A DNA stretch of 64,000 bases, from assembly GCA_022606425.2 (NCBI GenBank), contig JAHDVF020000135.1:62001-126000 (forward strand), written 5' to 3'. Positions 32,240-42,408 of the stretch are shown piece by piece. Position 1 is the first letter of the stretch; each line of letters opens with the position of its first letter. A model generated the notes under the pieces. That model saw nothing but the letters and a program-made list of their open reading frames with translations. It made no database searches and was not told the origin of the DNA. The stretch comes from Lepidostoma basale. Taxonomy: Eukaryota > Arthropoda > Insecta > Trichoptera > Lepidostomatidae. Made by a program: the position numbers and the translations under genes.

Positions 32240-32605
32240 TTATGTAACATCGTGGTCACATCCACGCCGAAATGTTGCTCCGATCATTTTCTTAAAATTT
32301 CGCTCGTTCAAATGAAAAACGTCAATGTCTCCAAAATGCTTGTTGTAATTGTCACAGATTCTTTACAATGCCGCGCTCTGAGCGTAGTTAGTGCGATAAA
32401 CAGGAAGATGCAAAACTTGGCTCGCAGTGTGTCTCGTGCGAGACATCGGGGTATTGAATGACAATTTGCTGAGAAGTTCAGAATTGTCAATTTTAAAGTG
32501 AATTATTTTATGAAGCAACATCATATCATGAAGAGTACATCTATTTTCAAGAGAGTTCAAGGAGTGAAAAATTAGGGCAGATTTTATATACGAGTATATA
32601 GATAA
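32240..32605 (-). mobile_element. Second Jockey-like LINE, RT C-terminus
   Basis: The minus-strand frame reads LIFHSLNSLENRCTLHDMML, LHKIIHFKIDNSELLSKLSF, NTPMSRTRHTASQVL and YRTNYAQSAAL, then beyond a stop NKHFGDIDVFHLNE. It follows the order typical of Jockey/I-type LINE C-termini and is distinct from LINE-A. Confidence 0.65.
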
Positions 32606-32670
32606 TATGTACAATCGCATATACTTCATCTGTGTAATAATGTACTATAATACGCCATCAGCAACTCAAC

Positions 32671-32910
32671 ATGTTAACAATACTAAAATTAATGACCGGT
32701 TATCTTTTTATCACCACTAAAGCATACTTCATTACCACTGGCACGGTGGTATTATTAACCTTTAATAACGAAGTTTCTAAGAGCTTTATGGCTGTCTTGA
32801 GAACATTATCATCTTTTATTCAAGCTGCTCCACTTGTCTATGGTGACATCAAAGTTATCCTAAAACGTGATGGGTTGAAAAGCTTTTACGAGTTTCGAGC
32901 ATCACTTTAA
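32671..32910 (+). other. 79-codon ORF, unknown
   Basis: It starts at ATG and encodes a hydrophobic N-terminal stretch (YLFITTKAYFITTGTVVLL) and a basic C-terminus. No family recognised and no supporting gene context; downstream lies a family V/VI unit flank. It may be chance or an old exon. Confidence 0.15.
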
Positions 32911-32924
32911 TATATGTAATAAAT

Positions 32925-32995
32925 ACGAATGAAAACGTCTGTTTTTTAGAAGTTTTATTATATTTTATGGAAAGGACACGTTTTTCAGAAAGTTA
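32925..32995. repeat. Family V/VI ribozyme-unit flank
   Basis: 'gaatgaaaacgtctgttttt' and 'agaagttttattatattttatgg' match 60165-60215 and, inverted, 54850-54900. Confidence 0.45.
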
Positions 32996-32999
32996 TTAT

Positions 33000-33245
33000 T
33001 ATTATTATTATTATTATGATTTGTATTTTAAGTGCGCCGTTTTGTAAAATCAATTACTCCAAGGGCACACTAGGAAATGAATGACCGAACAGTGCAGTCT
33101 TCAGAAGTTTCTTAAATTTAACGTCACTATCCTCATACTAACATGGAGGCTATTCCACGCCAACGGACCCGCAACGCTGAAAGCACGATCATAGAAACAT
33201 GCTTTATTGGCTCTGACTGGAATTGCTGTATTATGGTATTTTATG
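33000..33245 (-). mobile_element. CR1/L2-like LINE 3' end
   Basis: Minus-strand frame FYDRAFSVAGPLAWNSLHVS matches the RT C-terminus of the element at 57763-58497. The 3' UTR with 'aaaacggcgcacttaaaata' and an (AAT)n tail at 33000-33016 also matches. 5'-truncated. Confidence 0.75.
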
Positions 33246-33345
33246 GAAAGAACGTGAGAAGACGAAACATATCATTCCCATAAAATATAACAAAACTTCT
33301 AGAAAATTGATCTAATTCTTATTAATTTTTTAATATGGAGTTGTA
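33246..33345. ncRNA. Degenerate ribozyme-unit sequence, family V/VI
   Basis: 'gaagacgaaacatatcattc' keeps the GAAA side and the flank 'cccataaaatataacaaaac', without a recognisable first core box. Confidence 0.35.
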
Positions 33346-33482
33346 GATTAGTTCACAATGGAGTTCTGGTCCCAACCCTTATATATGAAAGCAAAACATG
33401 GAACTGGCAGAAGAAGGATGAGAGCAGAATAAATACGGTAGAGATGAAGTCCCTAAGATGCATGTGTGGTCGAAAGATATAC
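33346..33482 (+). mobile_element. LINE-B fragment
   Basis: 'gttctggtcccaacccttat' to 'tgtggtcgaaagatatacga', encoding ESKTWNWQKKDESR-like and MKSLRCMCGRKIY. It joins LINE-A of opposite strand at 33483. Confidence 0.65.
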
Positions 33483-33572
33483 GACAATTAGTTTGATTGC
33501 TCTTTCGACCGGCAGCATCACAGGCAAGTTGGTTCTGCATTTTGGAATATAAAACAGTCTGTGTTGACGCTG
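33483..33572 (-). mobile_element. LINE-A scrap between LINE-B pieces
   Basis: 'tagtttgattgctctttcga' and 'gcaagttggttctgcat' correspond to the LINE-A N-L-P-V...GRAI tract on minus. Confidence 0.6.
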
Positions 33573-33790
33573 TCGCACGCACGTCGTTTTCTCCGATTAC
33601 TCACTTAGCCGACATTCAATATTCGATTGATTTGAGCATTTCACGTTTTCCTCGGCCTTCGTCTTTTTCTTGTTCCATTTACATCGTTGACATATTTTTT
33701 TTACATTATTTTTTTAGTTCATTCTTTCCACGCTTCCTCTAAATTCATACATCGTAACATGTGGCGAAGAACAGTGTGAAGTTCCATCCT
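33573..33790 (-). mobile_element. LINE-B fragment
   Basis: 'cgcacgtcgttttctccgat' to 'catttacatcgttgacatat' is the LINE-B H-V-R-S-Q...VNDVNG tract on minus, followed by scrambled 3' blocks. Confidence 0.55.
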
Positions 33791-33844
33791 CACTACCTAT
33801 TCTTCCAGGGTAACCGCGGGAAATTCTATTTTTTTTTTGTTTAT

Positions 33845-34308
33845 ATCGTGAAAGTGAAGCTTGGAGTGGCAGAAGAAGGATGAAAGTAGATTAAATGCCG
33901 TAGAAATTACATCACTGTGAATGTGCGTGACGAAGAATATGCGTAAAAACAATGTGTGATAGAATAACCTATGAAGAAGTTAGAAAGAAATGTAAGGCGG
34001 ATAAATGCGTCCTAAATAAAATTAAGAAAGAGTCATTAAGATGGTTTGAACATATGGAACGAATGGATTTGGGAAAATGGGTTAAAAGATATATACGAGT
34101 AGTGTGAATGGTAAAAGAAGTCGAGTAAGGCCAAGGAAGATATGGCATGACCAAAGTAATCAATTACTTAAAGGCAGCTATGTTCGAAGTATAAACAATC
34201 GACGATCGTGCATGTCACGGTGTGTGAATGTAGAAGATGCGCGTCAGGATTGAACTGTTTGGCGGTCCATCCTCTCCGGGGAATGTGTGATGTTAGTTAG
34301 TTATAGTG
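33845..34308 (+). mobile_element. LINE-B 3' end with (TTAG)n
   Basis: Frames give SLRWFEHMERMDLGKW, KTWHDQ-equivalents (RKIWHDQSNQLLKGS) and CMSRCVNVEDARQD. It ends 'gtgatgttagttagttata'. Confidence 0.7.
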
Positions 34309-34639
34309 GCCCCTATATATTTCACTTTTAGGATTTTAATTAAGTACACTTTGACCTTTTCAAAGGATTTTTCATAATCTTTATAGTGTATATAAACAAC
34401 ACATGTGACTGTTGCAAATTTCGTGTTAAATTTAATTCCTTCTGTCGACACGTGTTTGTAAGTAAAATTTATGCTCTGCTAAAATAAAATTGTGGTGTGT
34501 ATTATTCAAAGAGACGTACCTCGATATTATTTATTTATTATCCAAATTTTACACTTGAAAAATTATGACGTTAATGAATTATTCATTAATCAACAGAAGT
34601 TTAAATTATTATATCTAAATAGATATAAATATCATATAT

Positions 34640-34780
34640 ACTCGTATATAGGTTCGCAACCCATCACACCGGGTCTCCCGCGGGGCGAAAAGATAAGGAT
34701 GGAGTGCCGCATCAGTAAAAGTTAAACAGTCCATTCTTTCTGCCTACCCTTTCGGGGAGACGGCGTGATATTTATAACTC
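34640..34780 (+). mobile_element. SINE-E copy, tail-to-tail with next
   Basis: 'ggttcgcaacccatcacacc' to 'gggagacggcgtgat'. It lacks the AT-rich head. Confidence 0.7.
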
Positions 34781-34785
34781 ACTAA

Positions 34786-35245
34786 CTAACTAACCATCAC
34801 GCCGTCTCCCCGAAAGGGTAGGCAGAAAGAATGGACTGTCACACTTTTACTGATGCGGCACTCCATCCTTCTCTTTTCGCCCCGCGGGAGACGCGGTGTG
34901 ATGGGTTGCGAACCTCATCGCCACCAATAGGCATCTCCCGCGCACACTTCGATTGTCCAACACCCACAAAATAAATCTAAAACAAATTATATAAAATACA
35001 ATGATATAAAATAAAATAACAAAATAAAAATAATTTAACACAAAATGTTTTTTTTAGATGGTGCACATATTGACTATTTAATTTATGTTCCACGAATCCG
35101 CCGGTTTTTTAATTTAGCACATAATGTAAAAACACTTAATGTTTTTTTCGATGTTGCACATGTTGACATGGACGATCCGGACTTTTGTGTTTATTTCATT
35201 TATGTTACACGTATCCACCGTTTTTTAAATTAGCTGTAATTAGGC
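34786..35245 (-). mobile_element. SINE-E, longest copy
   Basis: On minus from the 5' side: AT-rich head with 'ccggatcgtccatgtcaac' , then 'atgcctattggtggcgatga', a B-box-like GGTTCGCAACC, 'ggatggagtgccgcatcag', and the LINE-B-like 3' end plus (TTAG)n. It faces the copy at 34640-34780 across a shared (AACT)n tract. Confidence 0.7.
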
Positions 35246-35424
35246 ACTTTGTGAAAAAAATATATGTATTAGTTTTGAACTTAATAAACTAAGTTCCGGA
35301 CTTATACAAATTTTATAAATTTCATTTCTCAGGTATATTTTACAGGCTAGAAACATAATAAATACATTGGAAATGAGGTCTCTTATACAAATACATATAT
35401 TGATTGGTTATATGTGTATTTCAT

Positions 35425-35565
35425 AGTGTAGATTGTTTTATCTGCCGCGCAAAACCCAAACTGGCTTTGGTCATGGCGCTGGGAAGAGCAATCAGTCTGC
35501 TGAACTTAATCACGACGTCTTTCGTATTAGTTAAAATGCGTAAAAATCTAATATTTTTTTTAATG
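35425..35565 (+). mobile_element. LINE-A fragment
   Basis: The frame reads DCFICRAKPKLALVMALGRA then ISLLNLITTSFVLVK, a mutated LINE-A signature. Confidence 0.65.
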
Positions 35566-35625
35566 CCCGCTGGACCGATGATCTGAAGAGGATTGCTGGA
35601 CATGGATGGATGGAAGCGGCAATGG
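35566..35625 (+). mobile_element. LINE-G-type scrap
   Basis: RWTDDLKRIAGHGWMEAAMD follows the LINE-G C-terminal pattern R-W-T-D-D...W-AA-D. It is fused to LINE-A. Confidence 0.5.
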
Positions 35626-36004
35626 ACATATATAAGGTTCCCACCACCACCCGAGACTGTTATAGGACGCAGCGACGCCCTTTCGTCAGTCTCGCTGCAC
35701 TATCTAGGCCTGTTCCTTGTCCATCCGGGACTTACGTTCATTTAATTTAGCCTTTTCTTGTCATCAATCAAAAGGGTGACAGACCACATTTAATCTATTC
35801 TTTTAACCTTATATATCTCCCGCGCGGCCTCACATCTCTTTATTATTAAATAAAATCAGAAGGAAATACTACATAAAGCACACCTTAAATTAGTAAAAAA
35901 CACACATTAATTCACAATACACAATAGGAAAAATATATAACAAACTAAATTTTAAAACAGGAAGAAGATAGTGTATGAGGGAGGCGGGATGAAATGATGA
36001 AATG

Positions 36005-36338
36005 AAACTGAACTGCTTCGAAAGAAAAATCCTAGAACCCATTAAAGATGGTCAAACATGGAGAAAGAGATTCACCACGGATCTCTACGATGTATACCAG
36101 GACGTTAGCGTAGACAGATTGTGCTGGCTAGGGCATGTTGTTTAGGAACCCAGTAGGGCGAAGAAGTTTCGGCAGGTATAGACTGCGATGGTTAAATGGT
36201 GTCTTGGCAGACTACCTGGTCCTTGGACAGCAAAACGAAGGACTGGAAGGTAGCAGCCAGAGACAGTACAGGAAGGAGACGTTTCCAGAAGGAAGCTAAG
36301 ACCCACTAGGGGTTGTAACGCTAAAGATGATATAATGA
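36005..36338 (+). mobile_element. LINE-H RT C-terminal fragment
   Basis: The frame reads LNCFERKILEPIKDGQTWRK then RFTTDLYDVYQDVSVDRLCW and LGHVV stop, then broken frames with a basic C-terminus. This is the RTE-like pattern FERK-L...W-GHV. No second copy in the window. Confidence 0.6.
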
Positions 36339-36361
36339 ATTTCTACCAAGGATTTACAGAT

Positions 36362-36955
36362 ACCTTCTTCTTCTTCTTTTTCCTTATTGTAGACCTATGT
36401 GGTATGTTCTCCAGAGTGTTGCTTCTCCTATGAGGTAGATTCCCAGCTGTCCTTTCATCTTTTAGGAGGTCTTCTACGAGAACGAGTCCCATGAGGTTGA
36501 TTTTGCAATGCAATATAGGGGAGCTGGTGATGTCCATTCTTTGAACATGACCGTTGCAGTCCCTTTTTCGCTGTCTGCTCCATCTTATAATATCCTCAAC
36601 CTTACATATCTCTCTTATTCTGGAATTCCTCACGCAATCTCTCAGCGTTTTGTCTGCCATCGTCCTCAGTGTGTTCATCTCGGAAGTCCTCAAAACGTGT
36701 TTGGTCCTTGTTGTGTCTGCCCTTGCTTCGACGCCATATGTTATTATTGGTCTTACGCAATGCTTTATAGATTCTCATCTTACTCTTAATAGCCATGTCT
36801 TTGTTTTTCCATATTGTGGATTTCAGAGCCCCAGAGATTGCAGCTGCATTGTTTACTTGGGCTTGTATTTCTTCCCGCAGATCAGCTCCCCCCACCAGGT
36901 CTATGCCTAGATACTTGAAGGTCCTGACCTGTTCTACAGATACCGTTAGTGTAAA
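36362..36955 (-). mobile_element. LINE-C (subfamily 2) RT C-terminus
   Basis: Minus-strand frames include GGADLREEIQAQVNNAAAIS, GALKSTIWKNKDMAIKSKMR, RTSEMNTLRTMADKTLRDCV and CKVEDIIRWSRQRKRDCNGH. It is closely similar to 11849-12493. (AAG)n tail at 36366-36380. Confidence 0.75.
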
Positions 36956-37265
36956 ATAGGTATTAAAAAGACTTATTTTGAAATACGCATGTGTGAAAGA
37001 GCCACGTAGGAAGAGGGAGCAACATTGCGCGGGCGTTATGGCGTCCGCAACCCGCGGACTGCCGGGTTCCCGGGCACGGGTTTGTGGTGATATTACTCAC
37101 AATCCACGTCCAAAGCCTAAAATAACTAGATAATCCTCCGTCCATAATGCGACACGATAAATTTAACAAGAGGAATACGGCGGGCAGGAGAGATTGAAAA
37201 GTTATTTGCAAGAAAATATTATTATTTTTAATTTTAAAACACTATTATTATAGTTTGTTTTTTAA
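36956..37265. other. Unrecognised, GC-rich core
   Basis: 37015-37090 is GC-rich ('cccgcggactgccgggttcc'). No ORF motif recognised. Confidence 0.3.
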
Positions 37266-37267
37266 TG

Positions 37268-37682
37268 TATAGAAATACTTGTAAAAAACGGATTTTACGC
37301 ATTGTGGGTTTATCATTTTTAAAGATTAATTGTATCTCAATAGAGACGAAGATGATAATTGTATCTCAATAGAAACGAATATTTTCTGCTTAATGCTTAC
37401 ATATAATCTTAATAGATGGCGCTAGTGTAGATTGACCTAAAAAATGGGAAGTGTTTCTTAACATAGTAGCATAATATGCTGTATATATTATAAACATCTT
37501 TCAAAAAATTGTCAGACGTGGTGGTCGTAAGAAGAGCGGAGTGGAGAATTTTGTTAAGATAAAACGATCGCTTAACCCAACCAATGACAAGTCATAACTC
37601 CTGTAAACGCCTCGACTACCATATTCTGTTTCCAAAAAAACAATTTACATCTTCGTTTCTATTGAGATACAATTAATCCCTA
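37268..37682. mobile_element. Foldback MITE, full copy
   Basis: The arms 'attgtatctcaatagagacg' and 'tttctattgagatacaatta' are inverted. The right half includes 'cgatcgcttaacccaaccaa' and 'cgcctcgactaccatattct'. A local duplication of 'gatgataattgtatctcaat' lies in the left arm. Confidence 0.75.
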
Positions 37683-37729
37683 AAAACTATTATTATACAT
37701 ACAACAATTTAATTGAATGAGATTGTCAC

Positions 37730-37800
37730 AATTGCTGTTTTGCTAACCTATGTTACCATCATAAAAACAACAAACGTAATACTAACCGGTTTCGTTCTGC
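37730..37800 (-). ncRNA. Degenerate hammerhead-like remnants
   Basis: 'gctgttttgctaacctatgttaccatcat' is a decayed family I motif, and 'actaaccggtttcgttctg' a decayed ACCGGT-type motif beside it. Confidence 0.35.
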
Positions 37801-37844
37801 ATAGCAGTCCATAGAAAATTTATCTAATTCGTATTAATTATTCA

Positions 37845-38272
37845 ATATGGAGTTGTACATTAGTTCACAATGGAGTTCTGGTCCCAACCCTTATATATGG
37901 AAGCAAAACATGGAACTGGAAGAATAAATGCGGTAGATATGAAGTCCCTAAGACGCATGTGTGGTAGAAAGATATACGAAAGAATCTTACATGCTGATAT
38001 AAGAAAGGAATGTAGAGCGGAAGAAGGTATTATGAACAAAATTATGAAAGGATCGCTGCGTTGGTTCAGACATATGAAGTGCATGGATGTAGAAAAATGG
38101 TAAAGAAAGTATACGTTAACGATGTAAATGGAATACGGAGTCGAGGTAGACCGAGGAAAACATGGCATGACCAATTCAATAATGATAGAGTTGTGTGGCG
38201 GTCCATTCTCTCTGCCTACCTCTGCGGAGACACGGCGTGATGGTTTGTTGTTGTGGTTGTTGTTGCCACACT
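37845..38272 (+). mobile_element. LINE-B 3' end
   Basis: The frame reads RINAVDMKSLRRMCGRKIYE, RILHADIRKECRAEEGIMNK, IMKGSLRWFRHMKCMDVEKW. It ends 'cacggcgtgatggtttgttg' plus (TTG)n. The segment between KTWHDQ and the 3' block is partly deleted. Confidence 0.75.
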
Positions 38273-38317
38273 GTTATTTTCTGAAACTTCACTCGAATTC
38301 TCAAAATCGGATGAAAT

Positions 38318-38705
38318 CAAATCAAATCTTTTTCTCAAAAGATATTACAAACAAAACTAAATTTTAAGACATCTATTTAGACCCAGTAAAATATAATATA
38401 TAATACCTGGAAATCTTGATGGATGGTTCCACTGCAGGAAAACAAGATACCCTCTAAAGTCAAGAGTATTTGTCTTCTTAACGTACTTTTACTAATATGT
38501 AAGACGTCGATATCCAAGGAGATCGTGTTCAACAGACTGATTGCTCTTACCACCGGTGTCACCAAAAGCTGTCAACGGAGATATACATATATCGGAAACA
38601 AAATGACTAACTTCCTCCAGCACGGCCAAATTCTTGAAATATCCCATGATTAATCGAAAGAATTGGGTTATGAGATGCCCATCTCTTGGAATTATAAATC
38701 AATTC
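38318..38705 (-). mobile_element. LINE-A 3' end
   Basis: The minus-strand frame gives MVTPVVRAISLLNTISLDID, VLHISKSTLRRQILLTLEGI. UTR and TCAAA tail at 38318-38330. Confidence 0.7.
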
Positions 38706-38859
38706 TACATTTTAAACACTTATCAGGATATGTCTAACTATCTTTATATAAATAAATAAAAATTAAATATTTTATTATTTCTGTAAACCTAAACCAAAAT
38801 TTGTATTTTTTTTATAGAAATATAGATAGAAACTAATTTTTTTTTTTTTTTATGTACAT

Positions 38860-38950
38860 TATATACAACACTCACTTTTTAAACAAATAAGAATTAAATA
38901 TCAAACATGTTTCGGACTAATGATATGATATTTAATTTTAATTTGTTTGA
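38860..38950 (-). ncRNA. Family II ribozyme unit, core deleted
   Basis: On minus it keeps 'gtccgaaacatgtttgatat' and the stem I partner ATATCA, plus the downstream flank ending 'agtgttgtatata', but CTGANGA and half of stem II are missing. Confidence 0.45.
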
Positions 38951-39046
38951 AAAGTGAGTGTTTTATAATTAATTTTTTTAATTGAAATTTCTTGGTAGAG
39001 GTAAGTTCATTTTAAATAATGAAAACAATTTATTTTTTAAGTACAA

Positions 39047-39243
39047 AATTTCTTTATTATTATGTATTTAGTGTGCTTCCACTTTTGTTTATGTTCGGCC
39101 GGTTTCGGCAGCTTGCTGTCATCTTCTGGTCTACTACTACCAAGTACTTCTGATAGTAGCAGACCAGAAGATAGCAGCAAGCTGCCGAAAGCGGTCGAAC
39201 ATAAACACAAGTGGAAGCACACTAAATACATAATAATAAATCG
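39047..39243. ncRNA. Head-to-head hammerhead-like pair, family III, in a 197-bp palindrome
   Basis: Minus member 39095-39142: CAGAAGA, T, stem II ACAGC/GCTGC-like, GAAA, ACCGGC. Plus member 39158-39203 is similar with GAAAGCGGTC. The outer flanks are inverted too (ttattattatgtatttagtg / cactaaatacataataataa). The first box is CAGAAGA, not CTGAAGA, so cleavage is unlikely without compensation. Confidence 0.45.
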
Positions 39244-39257
39244 AATACATAACTCGG

Positions 39258-39695
39258 ATATTTTGAATGACTTGACTTTGTTTGTCCCTGACAATTATCT
39301 GCAACAAAGGCAACATAGATTATTTCACCTGCCACTGTGTAGAACCAATTTACCTAAAGTTATGCCCGTGGGCAGGGCAATAATCCTTCTAAACCGCATC
39401 TCTTCGGATGTGGACATCTTCCACGATAGTGAGGCTTCCCTCAGAAAACATCTATCTCTTAAATAATGTGTTGTTCTTCTTATTGTTTCTAATTATTTAT
39501 TTGGTCTTTATTTTTTAATTATCTCGTGTTATTTGTGTTTATGTCTATTTTTAAATTTCTTTATTGTATTTACTGTTTAAAATAGGTTTTTTTACCTACC
39601 TGTATAGTCATAAGCGCTTTGGTTATATACTGTAATGTTTGTGATTTAAAAATAAATTGAATTGAATTGAATTGAAAAATTGAATTGAATTAAAT
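39258..39695 (+). mobile_element. LINE-A-like 3' end with (TTGAA)n tail
   Basis: The frame reads TLFVPDNYLQQRQHRLFHLP, LCRTNLPKVMPVGRAIILLN, RISSDVDIFHDSEASLRKHL, then a stop at the natural C-terminus, a UTR, and 'aaattgaattgaattgaatt'. It is a separate subfamily with its own tail sequence. Confidence 0.75.
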
Positions 39696-39743
39696 AAAGA
39701 AATTTTGTATCAAAAATATATATTTTTTGAGTGTTGTAATATA

Positions 39744-39747
<4 letters not shown>

Positions 39748-39783
<36 letters not shown>
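39748..39783. repeat. (TA)n microsatellite
   Basis: Short pure TA run. Confidence 0.9.
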
Positions 39784-39789
<6 letters not shown>

Positions 39790-39859
39790 CTACAACACTA
39801 AGTATGGCGAACATAGAAGAGAAACTAATTTTATCATTTTTCATCAAATTCTTTACTAG

Positions 39860-40390
39860 TTGTGTTATACATATATGTATTTTTCGGGGTAGGTACTGTG
39901 GTTTTTTTACGAGAAAACCTTTTATTGTTGGGCTCGCGCGTAAGCGGAAGCTGCGTAAACCGGGGGATTACGAAAGATTTCTCACGCCATCGGGTGGTTA
40001 TGTGTTTCCCATCAGGGCAGGCTCTTGTTACTGACAACAATATGTTTTAGCGTATTGTTAGGGTGTTATTGTTGGGCTTAGGTTTATTCAAGCGGCTGAA
40101 TGGACGCGCCGTAACACAATGCCCTCCGCGCTCGGGGCGTCTTGCACGGAGCTAACTACAGCCAATGCTACCAAAGCTCAAACCGCAAACTTTCAAATTG
40201 ACATGTGTACTTAAACGTATATTATCGATACCGTAACTTAACTGAATCGAATGAATTCACACACAGGATTAAAACGATTAACGAGTAGTCTTTCATAATA
40301 AAATATAATAAATCTTTCCTAATAAAGCCTGTGTATTTCCAATTGGTACTCATGGTCTTGAAGCTGTGATACTGTCCAAAAAAAAAATTC
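39860..40390. other. Unrecognised, GC-richer centre
   Basis: 39930-40150 contains 'gggctcgcgcgtaagcggaa' and 'ctccgcgctcggggcgtctt'. ORFs on both strands have no recognised motif. Confidence 0.3.
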
Positions 40391-40394
40391 CGAG

Positions 40395-40600
40395 AAACTA
40401 CGGGTGGCCCAAAGAGCCATGGAAAGAACCATGTTATGAATACGCCTAAAAGACAGAATCAGAAACTTTACGGTGATAGAAAAAACAAAGGTCACTGACA
40501 TCATTCACCGGGTGGCGACTCTAAAATGGCAATGGGCAGGTCACGTAGGCAGAAGCTCAGAAGAAAAATGGACAAGAAGACTGCTGACTTGGAGACCGTG
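40395..40600 (+). mobile_element. LINE-G RT C-terminal fragment
   Basis: The frame reads LRVAQRAMERTML, stop, IRLKDRIRNFTVIEKTKVTD, IIHRVATLKWQWAGHVGRSS, WTRRLLTWRP. It is the clearest LINE-G copy of this block. Confidence 0.7.
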
Positions 40601-40765
40601 GTGTTTTTGTTTGGCTCAAATGCCACAGATTAACTCATGTCGTTCCACAACCATCGTATTCGCCTTATTTAGCGCCATGTGACTTCTGGCTATTCCCTAA
40701 GCTTAAGAGACGAGATAAAAACCGAATCGCTGCGCACTTTAAAGGTTATTCCAAAAACCTACTTT
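40601..40765 (+). pseudogene. Mariner-type transposase C-terminal scrap
   Basis: One frame reads PQPSYSPYLAPCDFWLFPKL then KRRDKNRIAAHFKGYSKN. YSPxLAPCDFxLFPKLK contains the third catalytic Asp of mariner transposases. No terminal repeats were found; it is fused to LINE-G. Confidence 0.65.
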
Positions 40766-40889
40766 AACAATTATTTCTAGGTTTGGGGAAAACGTTGATA
40801 TACTCGTAAGTCGATTGGATCGGGATGAAGGCGATTAAATACTCTTAGATTTAGAATAATAAATAATAAATGTCACCTTATATTTTATC

Positions 40890-41012
40890 ACAGAGGTATG
40901 ACAATATGGGATGGAGAGGGCAGAGAAGACGATTCTGGAGAGATCACGTAGACAATATGGACCCAGAGAGGATTCCCAAACGACCGTCGACCACCAGAAC
41001 GACCACCTAAAT
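40890..41012 (+). mobile_element. LINE-C C-terminal scrap
   Basis: It encodes RRRFWRDHVDNMDPERIPK and, after a deletion, RPPERPPK. Confidence 0.65.
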
Positions 41013-41600
41013 ATAAAATAAATGATACGTTTTACTTTTAATCTACGTACATAACAAATATTAATTTAAATATAATAAAATTATATTATAGTGCGTGACC
41101 GGTTTCTCCAGAAAATTTTATGATGCCAAAAATATCCCATTTCACGTGGTAAAAAAGCGGATTTATTTCAGTGACGATTATTTCGACATAGGTTTTCTAT
41201 GACATTTATTATCTTTGACATATTTTCTGGCTTTTACAAGGTAATTTTATTTCTATAGAATCGCTTATGATGAAGGTCTAAGGTCGGGTTAAAAAACGAC
41301 CTCGCGTTGCCTAGATCAGGAACAAAGCATTTTTTTATTATAAGGTCTACTACAGAATTTGAATACACTATTTTTTGAAAAATGGGAACATAATTTTAGG
41401 TAGGCAAATGACACTGTATTATTATTATTACCTGGAATCTTTCCATGACCTTCAAACAAGTTTATAAAAAATAAAGTGATATTTACAGTAATTTATACGA
41501 ATGAAAACATAGGTTTCCTAGAAGTTTTAATTTATTATTAATAATGAAAATAAAAAAGTAAAAAATATTTTTTAATTGTATATTTAGTTAAATTCCACTG
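41013..41600. other. Mostly unrecognised, with unit flanks
   Basis: 41095-41125 'gaccggtttctccagaaaatt' is a decayed ACCGGT-type motif. 41495-41540 matches the family V/VI flank (gaatgaaaacatag ... tagaagtttta). Confidence 0.35.
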
Positions 41601-41613
41601 ACGTTTGTGTCTT

Positions 41614-41649
41614 TGACTGGTTTCGATATCTCGCTGCCATCTTCTGACT
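41614..41649 (-). ncRNA. Hammerhead-like motif, family III
   Basis: On minus: CAGAAGA, T, stem II GGCAG with a decayed partner, GAAA, ACCAGTC. Upstream flank 'aattccactgacgtttgtgt' is shared with 50548 and 50868. Confidence 0.4.
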
Positions 41650-41799
41650 TTTCACAATTTTTTTTATTTCATTATTTACAATGAATTTCTACCATGAAAT
41701 TTTAAGTAACAATATTATTTTTTATTTTTTATTTAATGGGTATCACATGTTTCTCCGGACTAAAACATGACCAAATGACAAGGCGACAAATGTCATTCA

Positions 41800-41880
41800 C
41801 ATAAAATAAAATATTTTTTTAGATATAAGGCTTGTTCTTTTTTCTATAATTTTATTTAATATGGAGTTTTCCATCATGGT
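41800..41880. repeat. Family V/VI ribozyme-unit flank
   Basis: 'gacaaatgtcattcacataa' and 'ataattttatttaatatgga' resemble 33255-33345. Confidence 0.35.
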
Positions 41881-41954
41881 TTAAGAAACATTAAGTATGA
41901 TAAATATAATATTGAGTCTTAATATTGTATAATATTATATATTTAAAAAAAAAA

Positions 41955-42178
41955 CTAACTAACTGACCATCACGCCGTCTCCAGGCAGAAATAATGGACT
42001 GCCACACATTTTTTTCCTTAAATATTTCTCTTGCTCCCTCATCATTCATATATCTGTCATGCACGCGCGTCGATTTCTCTGACTCCTCACGTGGCCGACA
42101 TTCAATATTTGATCAATTTAATTGTGCCACGTTTTCTTTGGTCTTCCTCTAGTTCCATTTACGTCGTTATACTTTTTT
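41955..42178 (-). mobile_element. LINE-B 3' end
   Basis: (AACT)n, 'catcacgccgtctccaggca', then the C-terminal tract through 'gttccatttacgtcgttat'. Confidence 0.7.
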
Positions 42179-42408
42179 TACTGTTAAAATTTAAAACACT
42201 GTTATAATATCACAATTTCTTTTTATTTACTCAGAGTGTCGCGACAGCTGTTTCGCCAACCAATGTTGGCATCATCAGGTATTACAATAAAAAGTTTATT
42301 GTAACACCCGATGATGCCAACATCGATTAGCGAAACAGCTGTCGCGACACTCTCGGTGAATAAAAAGAAATCGTGATATTATAACAGTGTTTTTAATTTT
42401 AACAGTTA
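42179..42408. ncRNA. Family I hammerhead pair in a 230-bp palindrome
   Basis: The arms run from 'actgttaaaattt' to 'aattttaacagt' with few mismatches. Minus member 42239-42284: CTGATGA, T, GCCAAC/GTTGGC, GAAA, palindromic ACAGCTGT, C, GCG; complete core. Plus member 42302-42349: CCGATGA (one core change), stem II GCCAAC with a decayed partner, GAAA, ACAGCTGTC. The first boxes face each other. Confidence 0.6.
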
